This document shows, one piece after another, positions 21,741 through 33,801 of a stretch of DNA of 64,000 bases. Source of the stretch: Setoptus koraiensis (lineage: Eukaryota > Arthropoda); contig CM106586.1 in the NCBI GenBank assembly GCA_048013815.1, forward strand, positions 8,618,001 to 8,682,000, written 5' to 3'. A program made the position numbers and the translations under genes. The notes under the pieces were generated by a model. The model saw only the letters and a program-made list of their open reading frames with translations. It ran no database searches and had not been told where the DNA came from. Position 1 is the stretch's first letter. Every line of letters begins with the position of its first letter.

Positions 21741-23711
21741 ATGAACCTCAGTTCGCACAACAAGCTGGCCCTCGAACACCAGCACCACCACTACCCGTCG
21801 CACGCCGGTCAGCCGGGCAACCCGAACCAGCCCGGCCCAGGCGGCGGCGGCCCGCACCAGTCAAGCAACCAGTCGGGCAGCTCGCAGCACCTGCACGCCT
21901 ACATCAACTCACAACTGGCCGCGGCGAATCTGGCCCAGATGCTGTCGCACTCGATGGGCCCGTCGCTGGCCAGCATGAGCTCGGGCGCGGCCCGCGACCA
22001 GAGCCCGTGTCACCACTCACATTCGCACAACCCGCCCCACAGCCAGCACAGTCACCAGCATCAGCACAACAATCACCACAACAGTAACCAAAACAACCAG
22101 CACAATCACCACAATAGCAACCAAAACAGCCAGCACAATCATCAGAGTCAGAACCAGAACCCGAACCAGTCCAACGCCAACGGCCCGATGCAGTGCAGAA
22201 CCCAGAGCAGTCTGGAGCAGACGCTGCTGGCCGCGGACCAGGCCGCCGCGGACACCGCCAGCATGATGCAACTGGCCAACCAGGGCCTCACCGTTGAACA
22301 GTTGCAGCTGATCAATTGCAAAATAAGAGAGTTGCAGCAACAATCAGCCTGCAACAACAACCACATGATAAGCAGCCACTCATTATGCCATCAACAGCAG
22401 CAGCAGCAGCACAACAACCACAACAACAACCAATTAGCTATCAACGATTACGACCACGAGGTGCTCGACCTGACAGTCTGCTCAAGCTCAACGGCCAGCT
22501 CAACAACAAACTCGTCGTCGTCTCACTTGTCGTCGTCGTCGTCGTCGTCATCGTCGTCGTCGTCGTCGCTGTCGACGTCGTCGTCGTTGCTGTCGTCAAC
22601 TGTAGCGCAAGTTAACGGTCACCAATTAACTGGCAACGGCGTCGTGCAAACAAATGTGCCCGTTGGCCAAAACAACCCCAACGGCCCCACAACAGCGCCC
22701 TCCACAACAAAGCGATCGACCTCTCTATCGTCAGCCATATCGCACTCATCGTCTGAGTCGCCCTCGTCGTCGTCGTCGTCGTCGCCTGCCTCTTTCTCGC
22801 CGCCCTTCACAACGCCACTCATATCGTCATCCACCTCGTCATCGTTGTCGTTGGCCTCAACGGTCACCTGTTGTTCGCCGCCCGCCTCGCATCGTCACTC
22901 TATTCATTTGACGGCGGCAAATCATCATCATAGTCATCATCACCTACAACAACAACAACAGCAACAACAACAACAACAACAACAGAAGCTGCATCAGCAT
23001 CACAATCACCATCATCACCATCATCATCATCATTTGAATCATCATCATTTGAATCATCATCACCTACATCATCAGCACCAGCTGAGCCAACTGAACCAGT
23101 TGAATCAGCTGAGCCAGTTGAATCAATTGACCCAATTGACTCAGAACAATCCGTCCATCACTCAAGACGCGGCTCTCACTAACGAGATCAAGCCGAGAAA
23201 TCACAAAAAGTCACTCATGAAGCGCTACTGTAAGTTGTTACTGATTTGCTGTTATTTTCTATTTGATGTTATCGTCGATTCGCTGTTATCGTCGATTTGT
23301 TGTTATCCCTAATTTTGATTGCTATTACTGATTGCCCAATAGTTGCTGACTAACTCTATTCAAACTTTGACCGATCTTTATTTATAATTTGCGTCCAATC
23401 TCTAAACCAAACACGATCTTCCGCTTGAAACAACAGTCGACGCGGACTCTTCCAACACAGTGTCGCCCTATCTAGACAGGAAGCGCATCAATCGGCCCCT
23501 CACAGGTTAGTAGTCGATGCAACGATTGCGCAACAACCAATTAATTGCCAACAAATCACTAATGAGTTTCTCTCTAATATTCGTCTCATAATATAATTAA
23601 AATTAATTACAACTAACTGTAGGTAAACATGTGAAACACGGAACGGGTGCTAGTGTTTCCACGCTGGCCTCATTGAGGAACATGATCAAAGAGAGACAAC
23701 GGAGGCAATAG
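21741..23711 (+). CDS. Low-complexity regulatory-type protein with conserved-looking C-terminus (unrecognised)
   Basis: Three exons give 548 residues: 21741-23229, 23437-23505 and 23623-23711, with GTAAG/CAG, GTTAG/TAG and matching phase 1 joins. The large first exon is rich in His, Asn, Gln and Ser runs. It contains a helix (residues about 150-200, TLLAADQAAADTASMM) and the motif VLDLTV, which resembles CtBP-binding PxDLS-type peptides. Exons 2-3 encode YFDADSSNTVSPYLD, RKRINRPLTGKHVKHGTGAS and STLASLRNMIKERQRRQ. This compact basic tail, spread over two small exons, looks conserved and functional. I do not recognise the family. A nuclear regulator is inference from composition. Without splicing, the first intron would add about 27 residues and a stop. 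Confidence 0.68.
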
Positions 23712-26700
23712 ATAGAGGCCGTCAGCACACCGCACCCCACAGCACACCAAATACATCAAAGCGATGCGATATATTTATTGGAATATATTTATGGCAATAC
23801 TTAACTTATAATTATTGAAAGACATTATCATCAACATCATCATCTCTTGTCATCATTATTATCATTATCATTGTTGGCGCCATTCCTGTGGACCGAGCCA
23901 ATTGTCAGGGTCATCGCGCACCACAGAGGCCACTCGCAACCCGAAACACCAATTACCCAACCTTTTGCATTTCAACTGACCGGCGATCATGACGTGAGAG
24001 AGCAATCGTGGCGAGCTGAACCCGACCGGCGACCGTTGCCGTCGGTCGGGTGCACTGGTCACCGGCCAACGTCGGCCAAGATTTGCATCAATTGGCCACT
24101 GGTGGCTGCTCGAGACTTTTGATGAAACAAAAACGCATCGGGAATGCCCAATAAATTATTAAATAAACCAATAGTAATGATAATGACAATAACAGTAACA
24201 CTTGGTGCTTGTTGTTTGCCTTGCTTTCAATTCGCGAGCACCACCGATGGCGCCCATATACTATATGGCATATAGGCACTTTTCGTGCGTTGTCCCGTCG
24301 CCTCGCTCGTCGTCCAAATTGTCGTCTTATCGAGAAGTCGCTTCTTTTGCAACTGCGCGCCCAACAGTCGATTTAGCTGATTGGTTTAGCGGTTGGTTTG
24401 GCGATTGGTTGAGCTGATTGGTGCGACTCGCGTCGCAGCGCGGGCCCGTGGCGGGGTGTGCCGACGGAGAGTAAAAAGTGTTGTTGTCGTGCTCATTTGC
24501 TTTGCTTTACCTCGCATACATCTGAACTGCTGTAATTGATGGCCGTTGACCGAGTATTAATAACTAGATCACCAGATTTGCGGGCACGTACGCAGGTAAA
24601 AAGAGTTGGCGCTCCGTTGGCATAGACGACATGACCAGGGCATCATTAGTTGGCACGCTCACGGTTTGTTGGCGGCCTTTAAATTGTTGTTATGTTATGC
24701 TGGCCGCCGACACGAGCTGAGATAAATAAAAATACCGGCGAAAAAGAGATAAAAAACAACGACAGAACAATGAGCCGGTCATCGTCGGCCGTTTGCGGCC
24801 GGTTGAGCCATAAAACGGCAACAGGTAATTTACAATTTGCATGTTGACAGTTGAGACTGCGAACTTGAGCGGGAACAAAACTTTTGGTGTTTGTATAAGT
24901 GTTTTTTGTTTGCCTTTGTGTGTTTGTGCGTGTTGAACTCTTTCGGGCCGTTAAAATCTCTGCCGCTTAATGGCTTCGCCGTTATTTTGATCAAGCTCGG
25001 GCCGGCGCCTAAATGGCAATCGTCGCATATAACGTCGTCCATAACTGTGGCGCGACAAGACCCGCCACCGTCGTTCCACATTTATGGCGATTGTTTTCTG
25101 ATTATCTAGCGTCTCGAACGCCGGCCGACATCCGGCCAAGACGGGCTCCGATTTGTTGATCTAGTGCAGCGATCGTGCGTTCGCCGCGAACGCCTGTTGG
25201 TGCATGCGTCATGTACACATATCGTATATACCAACGGTGGTTCGCGGCAAACACTTGATGGGCACAGTTGCTCGTTGGAGTTCATTTGATCTTGAGTAAA
25301 TCAATCACCGTTCGAGCAGCAACTCCTACGCACGTTGACTGACACTTAAATAACAATTGTCAACTTTAAACGGACACAGCGAGTGAATGAGCGACGCGCA
25401 CAAAATTGTCACATTGTGTGTCATTTTGAGGCGCCTTCGACAAACATGATTGACGCAAACCAAGTGATGCTGCCACCGACGCCGCCGCCGCCGCCGCCGC
25501 CATCAGCTGCTGATGAATCGAGAATCGGTAAATCTCGAATGAGTGATGGGCCCAACAGCAATATAAACACACACACACACACACATAGGAATACACATCG
25601 TGGGCCCAACAGGGCGACGGGCCAACGGGCCAGAGATTACGCTCCAGTAGAGACAATGCACATATATGTCAGTGTGTTACAGTTATTGCTGACAGTCGCC
25701 CGCGACAGTTACTCTGGGCAGTTGCCCGCGACAGTTATTCCGCTGGCGGCTTCTGCAATCGTTGCCCTGATTACCGGTGTTAATTCGCCAGTTTGGCGCT
25801 GCCGGCGCCCCTGCAGCCGGTGCCTGTTCCGGCGGTAGTGGGTCAGCACGCGCCTCCCCGACGCCGGCCGCTGCCGGCGAAACCCGAGTCGCGAGTTGCG
25901 CGAGTTGCGCGAGTTGCACGAGTTGCGCGTCCGAGTCGCGACTTGCGCGTTTGAGTTTCGAGTTGCGCGTTTGAGTTGCGACTTGCGCGACCTGGAACCG
26001 GCCCAAATCGATTCGTCAGACTGTTCCGCGGTCGCGCCGTCGCCCGCATCCCGTAGCGGCCGTCTCGGGCGCTCCCGAGATTGCGGGCCGCGTTGCCAGT
26101 GGGCAGAGGTTGCCAGTGGGCCGAGGTTGCCAGTGGGCCGAGGTTGCGCGACGCAACTTCCGAGCCCGCCCGCACCTGAGCGGGCCCCTCGGAAGTTGCG
26201 TTCGCGCCAACGCGCCGACACAATGCAACTCGTTACAGCTGGCGACGAGTGGTCGGTATCTGGTGGCAATCAGCGCCAATCGTCTCTGTTTATCTCTGGC
26301 GGGCATCGGGCCAAACTTGTGCCGCATGCGTGCCCAGCGGCAATTGCTGTCGTGTTTGCATAAATGCGACGCACGGCCACCGTGGCCCGACCAATTCGTC
26401 GAGATTTATTGAGATTAAGCCAGCTATTGAGATTGGGCCACCACTCAGCATTGGGCCCACGCTGGCCGACAACTACGACGACTACAGAAGAATCGTAGTG
26501 CCCTGAGCGCCGTTATTCATTAACATTGGCATTATCATGGGCGGCCACAACAATTGCGGGCCGCAATTCCGGAAGCCGCGGATGATTGTATAATGCGTGG
26601 GCGTAGTGTGCCACGGGCAGCACAACAACGATGCACGGCTCGCGACAGCGCACCACAAATGAATAGCAATGAGTGACTCTCATTCATATTCATATTTTTT

Positions 26701-26850
26701 GCCTGCTCGTGTTACTTCGTGCCACTCCACTGGCCGAGCTGCAATGGCTCACACATCCTTCTTAACTCTTAACTCTGCCCGCCTGCGCCCGCCATAAATA
26801 TCGAACGGCCCCATTCCGGTTCGGTTTATATTCATTAGTGAGTTAGTTTA
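23712..26850. other. Gene-free interval, part 1
   Basis: No supported gene. It contains perfect short palindromes (24254-24268, 25177-25193), a longer imperfect inverted repeat (25183-25200 / 25231-25248), a (CCG)n run near 25480-25500, an AC run near 25567-25585, tandem GAGTTGCGC-type units (25893-25990), an 18-bp tandem (26096-26148) and a strong hairpin (26151-26201). Base composition is clearly more GC-rich than the gene flanks. Confidence 0.5.
26151..26201. repeat. Long hairpin with 14-bp perfect outer stem
   Basis: ACGCAACTTCCGAG (26151-26164) pairs exactly with CTCGGAAGTTGCGT (26188-26201). An inner CCCGC (26165-26169) pairs with GCGGG (26180-26184). Confidence 0.88.
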
Positions 26851-26885
26851 TGAGTTTGTGAGCCTGTTTGGCCACGTCGCCCACA

Positions 26886-26982
26886 TCAACCGATCGCCCA
26901 ACTCGACCGATCGCCCAACTCGACCGATCGCCCAACTCGACCGATCGCCCAACTCGACCGATCGCCCAAATCAACCGATCGC
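26886..26982. repeat. 17-bp minisatellite
   Basis: Unit CGACCGATCGCCCAACT, about five near-perfect copies; it contains the palindromic core CGATCG. Confidence 0.88.
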
Positions 26983-27445
26983 CGGTCACTGTGCGCTGGT
27001 CACCATACACTGGTCACTATGTGGTCACTGTGCAGCATGTGGGTACTATGTGCAGTGGTCACTGAGTGGTGGTCAGTGGACGATATTCGGTCAGCCATTA
27101 GAGCCCCGTTCGCGCCGCTATCGCGAGCATCGCAAGTGGTCAGCAGTGGTCAATGGTGCCGGTTGCTGGTCGATGCTGGCCAGTGGGCAGCGGACAGCGG
27201 ACAGCGGTGAGTGGGCAACGGCCAGTGGGCAGCGGTGAGTGGGCAAAGGCAGTAAATCATTCACTATGAAATAAATGGTCAAATGTGTGTCAACATGAAA
27301 CGCGTGCTCGCGCCAATTGCTTTATTGGTGCGAGCGTGTACGTGCGTGTAGCACCCTCGAATCGGGCGACACTCCACGGCAAACTGTTGACCGTTACTCC
27401 AGCTTGTCCAGCAGTTTATTGCGACTGGTCGTTTTTTACCGACCT

Positions 27446-27527
27446 TCGAACACTTTACTTCGAACACTTTACTTCGAACACTTTACTTCGAACACTTTAC
27501 TTCGAACACTTTACTCCGAACACTTTA
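27446..27527. repeat. 14-bp minisatellite
   Basis: Unit TTCGAACACTTTAC, about six copies; it contains palindromic TTCGAA. Confidence 0.9.
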
Positions 27528-27768
27528 TGCACGCACTGACCTGTGCTGGCTCGTGTGTGTCTGACAGTCGGCCCAATCCAATGGCTTCCTGGAACCCGTT
27601 GGATGCTGGGCAGACCCATCCAGCGGACAGTATCAGTTGACCCGTCCGCTGGATGGTATCAGTTAACATTGGCCGGTGCCAATTGTTTGATTGTTCCGGG
27701 AACGAATAAAACCGGCCGAAGCAGCGGGCCCGTGCTGCCAACTGGCCGCTCCGCAGTTATCGTCAGCA

Positions 27769-27826
27769 GCAATCGGTCAGCGACGATCGGTCAGCGACGA
27801 TCGGTCAGCGACAATCGGTCAGCAAC
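27769..27826. repeat. 14-bp minisatellite
   Basis: Unit GATCGGTCAGCGAC, about four copies with one or two substitutions. Confidence 0.85.
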
Positions 27827-28228
27827 GATTTGCTGCAGACACGCGCCCGACATTAAGCGGCCACAGGTTGACAACAGGTCAACGAGTGGTCAATTAATTA
27901 GCCGTTCCGAAGTGCCTCGAAGTGCTCCAGAGTGCTCCGAAATGCTCTGATGTGATGATGTGTGAATTAGAGCTGACCCGAACTCGAACAAACAATCAAG
28001 GCACTGTAGTGAGCAGCCGGTGCGCGCTGGAGTCAACAGGTAAACGGCGCACTTACAACCCAACAAACCAGGTAAACCGTACAACGGCCGCTGCTGTAAC
28101 CCTGTCACTTGCGAGCCGACTGGATATAAGTTGTCACAAGTGGCAACTTGAAAGCGATTCACTCAGGCTGTCGCACTTGCGGGACGTCTTCGCTGTCACA
28201 TAATGTCAGTTTACGTAACGGTATAATA

Positions 28229-28264
28229 CATAACGGTCATACATGTATAGATATGACCGTTATG
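28229..28264. repeat. 13-bp perfect inverted repeat
   Basis: CATAACGGTCATA (28229-28241) and TATGACCGTTATG (28252-28264) flank a 10-nt loop. Confidence 0.88.
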
Positions 28265-28634
28265 CCGGCACCGACTGGCATTACACAAGCAACTGTGTGC
28301 ACGAGACAGCCTGACAGCCGAGTGCGGGTAAGCCGGTCAGTTGCTTACTCACTGGCTACTTATTCGCAGTGTTTGTTGATTTGTCCCAATTTCATTTGTT
28401 TATTCCGGCTTGTTCGGCTAGGCGAGTTGTGTCTGTTTGCGCACCGTTTTCTGGCTACGTTGTCACACTGTCCCGTTGCGATTGCCGCGAAGCCGCGCTA
28501 AATGCGTAATTGATACCTCGGGCCAAACCAACAACAGTGTGTTTAATCTACTTTGGATGGCTTTCTAGTGATGCCGGCACCCGATCGATCATTGCGGCTT
28601 TGTCAACCCGAATCGACTGGTCGCTTCCATCAGC

Positions 28635-28695
28635 CCTGTCAGTTGTATCAGCTCTGTCAGTTGTATCAGCTCTGTCAGTTGTATCAGCTCTGTCG
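28635..28695. repeat. 18-bp minisatellite
   Basis: Unit CAGTTGTATCAGCTCTGT, three close copies followed by a decayed fourth. Confidence 0.85.
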
Positions 28696-29040
28696 GCTCT
28701 GTCAGCTGCACCGGTTCTGTCGGGGCCCGATCCGGTCGCATTAGGTGGCCCACTCACTGTCAGGCGATAATATGCTGCGTAACAAGTCGCTTTGTTATTG
28801 TTTGCCAGGCCAGGGGCCACGGCAACAAAGTAGCGAACAGTGGCGCAAGGTGACGCAAGCCGCCCCACGCCAACCCGAAGCAACCCGAAGCGACGCTGAG
28901 CAACGCTGAGCAGCGGGCCCAGAAGCGGGCCCATAGGCAATCGACGACAACAGCCAGTTGCCGGCGAGCAACGGAACCGGTTCGCAACAAACGGAAGCGA
29001 GCGCAACTACTTATTGCTGTCACTAATTCAATTCAATGAA

Positions 29041-30900
29041 AATTCAATTTATTTCAATATATTTCAATATGTTGCGCGGTTCGTCTCAGGTGACGGGCCC
29101 GTCACCTGAGTTGTGACTCTCATCATGAGAGTCTCATGTTGGCGACAGTGTCGCGCTGCTGGCGACACTGTCGACACGACAAAAAGATTGCAAAAGACGC
29201 GCTTATCCGCAAACTAACGCAACACGTTAGCATCTCTTTGCAGCAGCAGTGGCGACACCGGCAACCCATTGGTTGTTTCGCGCGACAAACCGCACGCACC
29301 ATTATTTGTTGTGTACTGTGGAGTACGCGCACTACGTGCAAGCTAATTTATTAGTTCACGTAACAGTTACTTTTTGCGCCATCGACGCCAGCGCACCCAT
29401 GACGCGCTGCAACGTATGCAGCGTATGCAGTGTATGACGCAACGCAACGCAGCGAATGACGCAACGCAGCACTCCAGGTGATGCGCGGGTTGCAACTTTG
29501 ACCGGTTCCCACTTGCAATTGCTTGCGTTTCCTCCTGCGTGCGCGCGACCATGATCATTAACAGCATTAGCCATTGATCAATTGTCGCGCGAGTCGCGCC
29601 GACAACAACAAGTTACCCGACTCGTCGCCGGGCCCCGACCGACGGCTGCTCGGGCCGCTCGGGCTGCTGCGACCTGCGATCTGCGGGCCTCTATGGTGAG
29701 TGGGCCCGTTATTTCGTTGTGCGTCTCGTCATTTATTCCCTTTCGAGTTGCGGCCAGCCCGATGCTGCGCTTCGGCCACGTCGCGATTCGGCGATGCTGC
29801 GATGCCGCGATGCTGCGATGCTGCGATGTCGCCATGTTGCGCTGTTCAATTGGCAACTTGATTGTTGGTGTCCGCAACAAGAGGCAACCAGCAGCGTTGC
29901 CCCACTCGAGTGGCCGCTGTCAGCCGTCGTCAGCTGATCGCAACTGTCAATGGGCACGCCAGCAGCATTACGCCCCTTGCGCACTGTATGATCCAGTTAA
30001 CGGTTCATTTGCTTTTGCTTTTGGTGCCATCTCAGCACGCACACACACGCACGCACACCAACTCACCGGGAGTTACGTGCAGATCAGGTGTGAATAGTTG
30101 GGTATAGTATATAGTTGAGCCACGTCAGCCACATCACAACAATGCTGCACAACACGAGTGCTATGGCACAATGCCATATATCCGACCGGAAACAAGTTGC
30201 AATGTGGGTGCTTGTTGGTGCCAGCGTTGTCATATTGTGCCAATTGTGCCACTGGCATGTCTCTGTTCCGTTGTCAATTGTGCCGGCGCCACTTACCGTT
30301 AGTGTGCGGCTGTGTGCGTGTGTGCGGCTGTGTGCGTGTGTGCGTGTGCGTGTGCGCGGGTGTCAATAGGTGCCAATTGTTTCAGTGTTTTAGTCGACTC
30401 ATAATGTGTCAGTATCCGGCCCAAACTCGCCAAATGAGCGTCTCGCAGTCTCTAGCGGCCCCTCGCGGCCGACTGAACGTGGCGACCGCCTGAACGCGGC
30501 ACCCGCACGCCCAAACTGACTGCCCTATGGCGCCATAGACAGTCCATAGGTACAGAGTGACACTATAGACTCTATAGTACAGAGCGCTGGTGCCGCTCAC
30601 AGGGCCCCAAAGGTGCAACGAGCGCCCATCGCCAGCTCTGACACTGACGCCTGGTGGCGGTGGGCGGCAACAGTTTGCTGACAGTTGTGAGTGGCACGGG
30701 CTCATCTCGAACCAGCGGCCCCAATACTGACACCTGTCGGCGCTGGTTGGCTCGTTGGCTATTCACTCAACTTGAGAGACTCAAGTCAACAACTAGCTCA
30801 AGTCAGTTGGTGGGCGAAAATCGCCTTTGGTCAGCGCATCGCAGCCAATGTCGTTGAGTGTGGTCACTTTCGAACGGCCACTTGGAGCTGATGTGATCAC
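29041..30900. other. Gene-free interval, part 3: palindrome-rich
   Basis: Contains a triple palindrome cluster (29085-29154), a repeated GCGATGCT octamer (about 29788-29830), a GTGTGCGGCT-type array (30294-30360) and two more palindromes (30525-30538, 30562-30578). No gene supported. Confidence 0.5.
29085..29154. repeat. Cluster of three palindromes
   Basis: 29085-29110 is a perfect 26-bp palindrome centred on GGGCCC. 29115-29133 has 9-bp arms (GACTCTCAT / ATGAGAGTC) around one base. 29142-29154 has arms GCGACA / TGTCGC around one base. All three lie within 70 bp. Confidence 0.9.
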
Positions 30901-32985
30901 CAATTTAACTTGTTCGACTGTTGCTTGTCTAATTTGATTCTCATTCTCATTTTGGCTGTCTCAGTGAAACGAGTCGAATCAGACCGACTGCTCGTCTGCA
31001 TCTTCGGTTCAATCACCCAGCCTGTGAATTACTTTCAGCCGCATAATAACTTGTCTATTGACGAGGTGAGTCAAAATTGATTGACTGACAACGCACACAG
31101 TCTGGCATGCAGTGAACAGTGTCACATGTAACGATGATGTCATGTGCGTACGTGCTCGGAATGTCAAAGCTCGCAACTCATCACTCACGTCAGTATCGCT
31201 GGTCAAGCGACCTGTTATTATTATTATTATTATTATCAGCCATGAGTGGCCAGTCCGATGGCCGACTCATGACTCGCCTGCATCGACTCACTGATTGGCA
31301 TGAGATGATTCCATCGGCTCAGGTGAGCACCAACGCAATAGCAAGTCGCTAGGGCCAGTTGTTATTATTGTCACTAGTGGCCCAGGGTCAATGCATCCTA
31401 ACTAGATCTGCCCAATCAATTTGCGTCAATGGAACGTTACAATCTAAAACGGTCGCTCTTGCGTCAGCACAAACTTGTAATTAATTTTGCCATTTTGCCA
31501 TAATAAAATATGGCCAACATAAGCTATGGTTACTATTTTAAGAATGTGTTTTAGATGCGATGCCCATTGCCCATACGCACTGGCTTGCTAGTGGCAGGTT
31601 CAAATAAATGACTGTCAATATACTATTATTAGTTGGATATCATGCAAGCTGTAAGCACCAGGACGACGTTTTTCTGGAGGCTAAAACACTGAACGAAATT
31701 GAGCAAATTGAACAACTAATACATCAAACATAACTCATGTTAGATAATAAATAAATCAGAGAGACACAGACATTATACCAAGTCGCGTAATAGTGGTGCA
31801 ATTTGCCACTAATAGGTCTCTGCTGGCACAGTATCAGTTGTCGGTATTAAGTATGGGAGTGAGTCACCGGCTTGCTTGAGTTCTGCAAATAAACAACAAG
31901 GAAATTGTTATAGTTCAAGTCACCACAAGCTGCTGCTGCCAACACGAAATGGAAAAATCTTGATTTCTTTCCTACTGTACGCAACATATACATTACTTAC
32001 ATACACTAACTACTGCCTATTATGACTAGGGGTGGCCTTATGTGAGCAAAGGGCTCCCGCCCGAACAATATCAAATAGAAATAATACTATTAACGAGCTG
32101 TTCACTGTCTCTGTCATCTCGGCTCGAGGCTTCTCCTAAACCGTAAGATGCTGTCCCTATCGTGATGATGTAAACACACACACACACGTCATGTAGCTGA
32201 CTGGTTACTATTTTAAATCTAACCTTTTCTTAAGGCTACACTATAAAACATTTTAGCAACAACATTGAAGCCGGGACAAACAGCCAACTACCGACAGACA
32301 ACAGATCACTCCTCAAAAGTCACTGCAAACAACTTGTGACACACTAATTCCATAAATGAGATATCTTAGTTAGTGTGTGTGTCTAGATTTGTTTACATCA
32401 CAAATAACTTAGAACAACAAAAAGAAATTCTTCGACCATGATTATATAATCCTGTTGTTTCGAGGTGGAGTCTGGAAGTAGTATTACCAGTAGGCTAGAC
32501 TGGTGGAGCTAGATCAACAAAGAACTCATAGCCTAGGCTAGGCTAAAACGTCATGCAGATAAAATTATAAATTCGATGTTATAAGTCAATGGGAGTGATA
32601 TTGTCGTTGTCGTCTGTTGAGTCTGTTCCAAATTACCCAACATCCACTCTGATGTATGATAGTCAAGGTAATTGTTGCCGAAGACAACAACCGATAGTGA
32701 GTACATATGTGATACGTTGCTTCGAAAAGTTTCAAATTAAATTGGGTATTTTGTATCAGTCATTACTTGTCCAGCTAGCTAAAGTTACTCAAAGTATTAC
32801 ACTCAATCGAATAGTGATATTCATTGGCATCAACAGCTACTCGTACAGCAAGCTCGTAATAGCAATAACTTTACCCATCAGCCGAAGAGAACTCATCAGA
32901 TTCCAGCGTCATAATCAACACGTCACTTCACTTTTGAGCGAACTTATAACCTACAAATTTGTAACAACTCCATTGACATTTCAAA
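30901..32985. other. Intergenic region with two weak exon-like segments
   Basis: About 30966-31065 and 31240-31320 each end in a good donor (GAG/GTGAGT and CAG/GTGAGC) after an open phase-0 frame. Neither encodes anything I recognise. The rest is AT-rich with (TTA)n near 31215 and short AC runs, and appears empty up to the secreted-protein gene. Confidence 0.35.
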
Positions 32986-33801
32986 ATGGTTAGACTAATC
33001 AGAGAGACAATGGAACAAACAAAAACTTTGATTTTTGTCCTTTGTGTTGGCTTTATTCTAATGCTTGGTTGTTCAATTGTAGCCGATGGCCTACAAGCCC
33101 AAGCACCACCTCTAGTTGAGCGCATTCAAAAAGAAGATGGCAACCACCTTGGAGTGCACGTTCCGTAAGTACTTTGTACCCCTATAATTTCAACCTATTG
33201 TCCATTTTATGTAAATTTGTAACTGAGATACAATCCCATCTATCGTTCAACCTAACTGGAATGGTTTCGAAACAGTTTGTTCTATGATATGAATTTGGAC
33301 AGAAAGAACACAACTGGCGAATCATCAATGAACATCAATGTTCTGGGAGGTCTTGTGAGAATATTCAAGGATCGCGTCAAAGGTCCCGATGGATCATTTG
33401 CTGGCCCACTACAAGTATCGATATTCGGTACGCCTGTTTATGACAATACACGCAATCCTCTCGCGACAACAAACAGAATAAATGGTGAGCCAGTAGAAAA
33501 CAATGAGATATCTTCCGGTGCCTCAGCGAATCTCAACCAACAACAATTGCGCCCTGTGACGGGTGGCTCAAATGCTCTGCCTATAGTGGGAGACATATTG
33601 TCGCGAATAGGACAAATGTTACAATCGCTCCAGCGTCCCATACAACAGCAACAGGCGGCGCAACTGACACCACAACAGCAGAATTCAGCTTTCAATCCGA
33701 AGAACCTGATCCCAACTGGCCTAACTGGCCCAACTGGCCCCACCGGTCCAAGTGGCCCGAGTGATTCTGTTCCGTCACAGTCGAGAGTGGCCGGCTTTTG
33801 A
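32986..33801 (+). CDS. Secreted protein with short Gly-Pro-Thr repeat (unrecognised)
   Basis: Two exons, 32986-33164 and 33276-33801, joined at GTAAGT and a CAG acceptor in consistent phase, give 234 residues. The N-terminus has a hydrophobic stretch (about 15-33, TLIFVLCVGFILMLGCSIVA), either a signal peptide or an uncleaved anchor; Met9 is an alternative start that gives a more typical signal length. The mature part contains NINVLGGLVRIFKDRV and GPLQVSIFGTPVY, then a Gln-rich stretch, then a collagen-like GLTGPTGPTGPTGPSGPS near the C-terminus. The collagen-like run is too short for a stable triple helix. No family is recognised; an extracellular or cuticular role is only inference. AATAAA follows at 33934-33939. 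Confidence 0.65.

Larger units (their letters stand above)
26851..29040. other. Gene-free interval, part 2: minisatellite cluster
   Basis: Several unrelated short tandem arrays lie here: 17-bp (26886-26982), 14-bp (27446-27527), 14-bp (27769-27826) and 18-bp (28635-28695). A 13-bp perfect inverted repeat lies at 28229-28264. Frames open across the arrays are translation of repeats, not genes. Confidence 0.5.

Noticed and set aside
26886-28695. Direct repeats considered as a CRISPR array
   Set aside because: Units are contiguous tandems without unique spacers, in a eukaryotic genome.
32589-32993. Open frame of 134 codons upstream of the secreted-protein gene
   Set aside because: It overlaps that gene's start, has no recognisable domain and lacks coding character.
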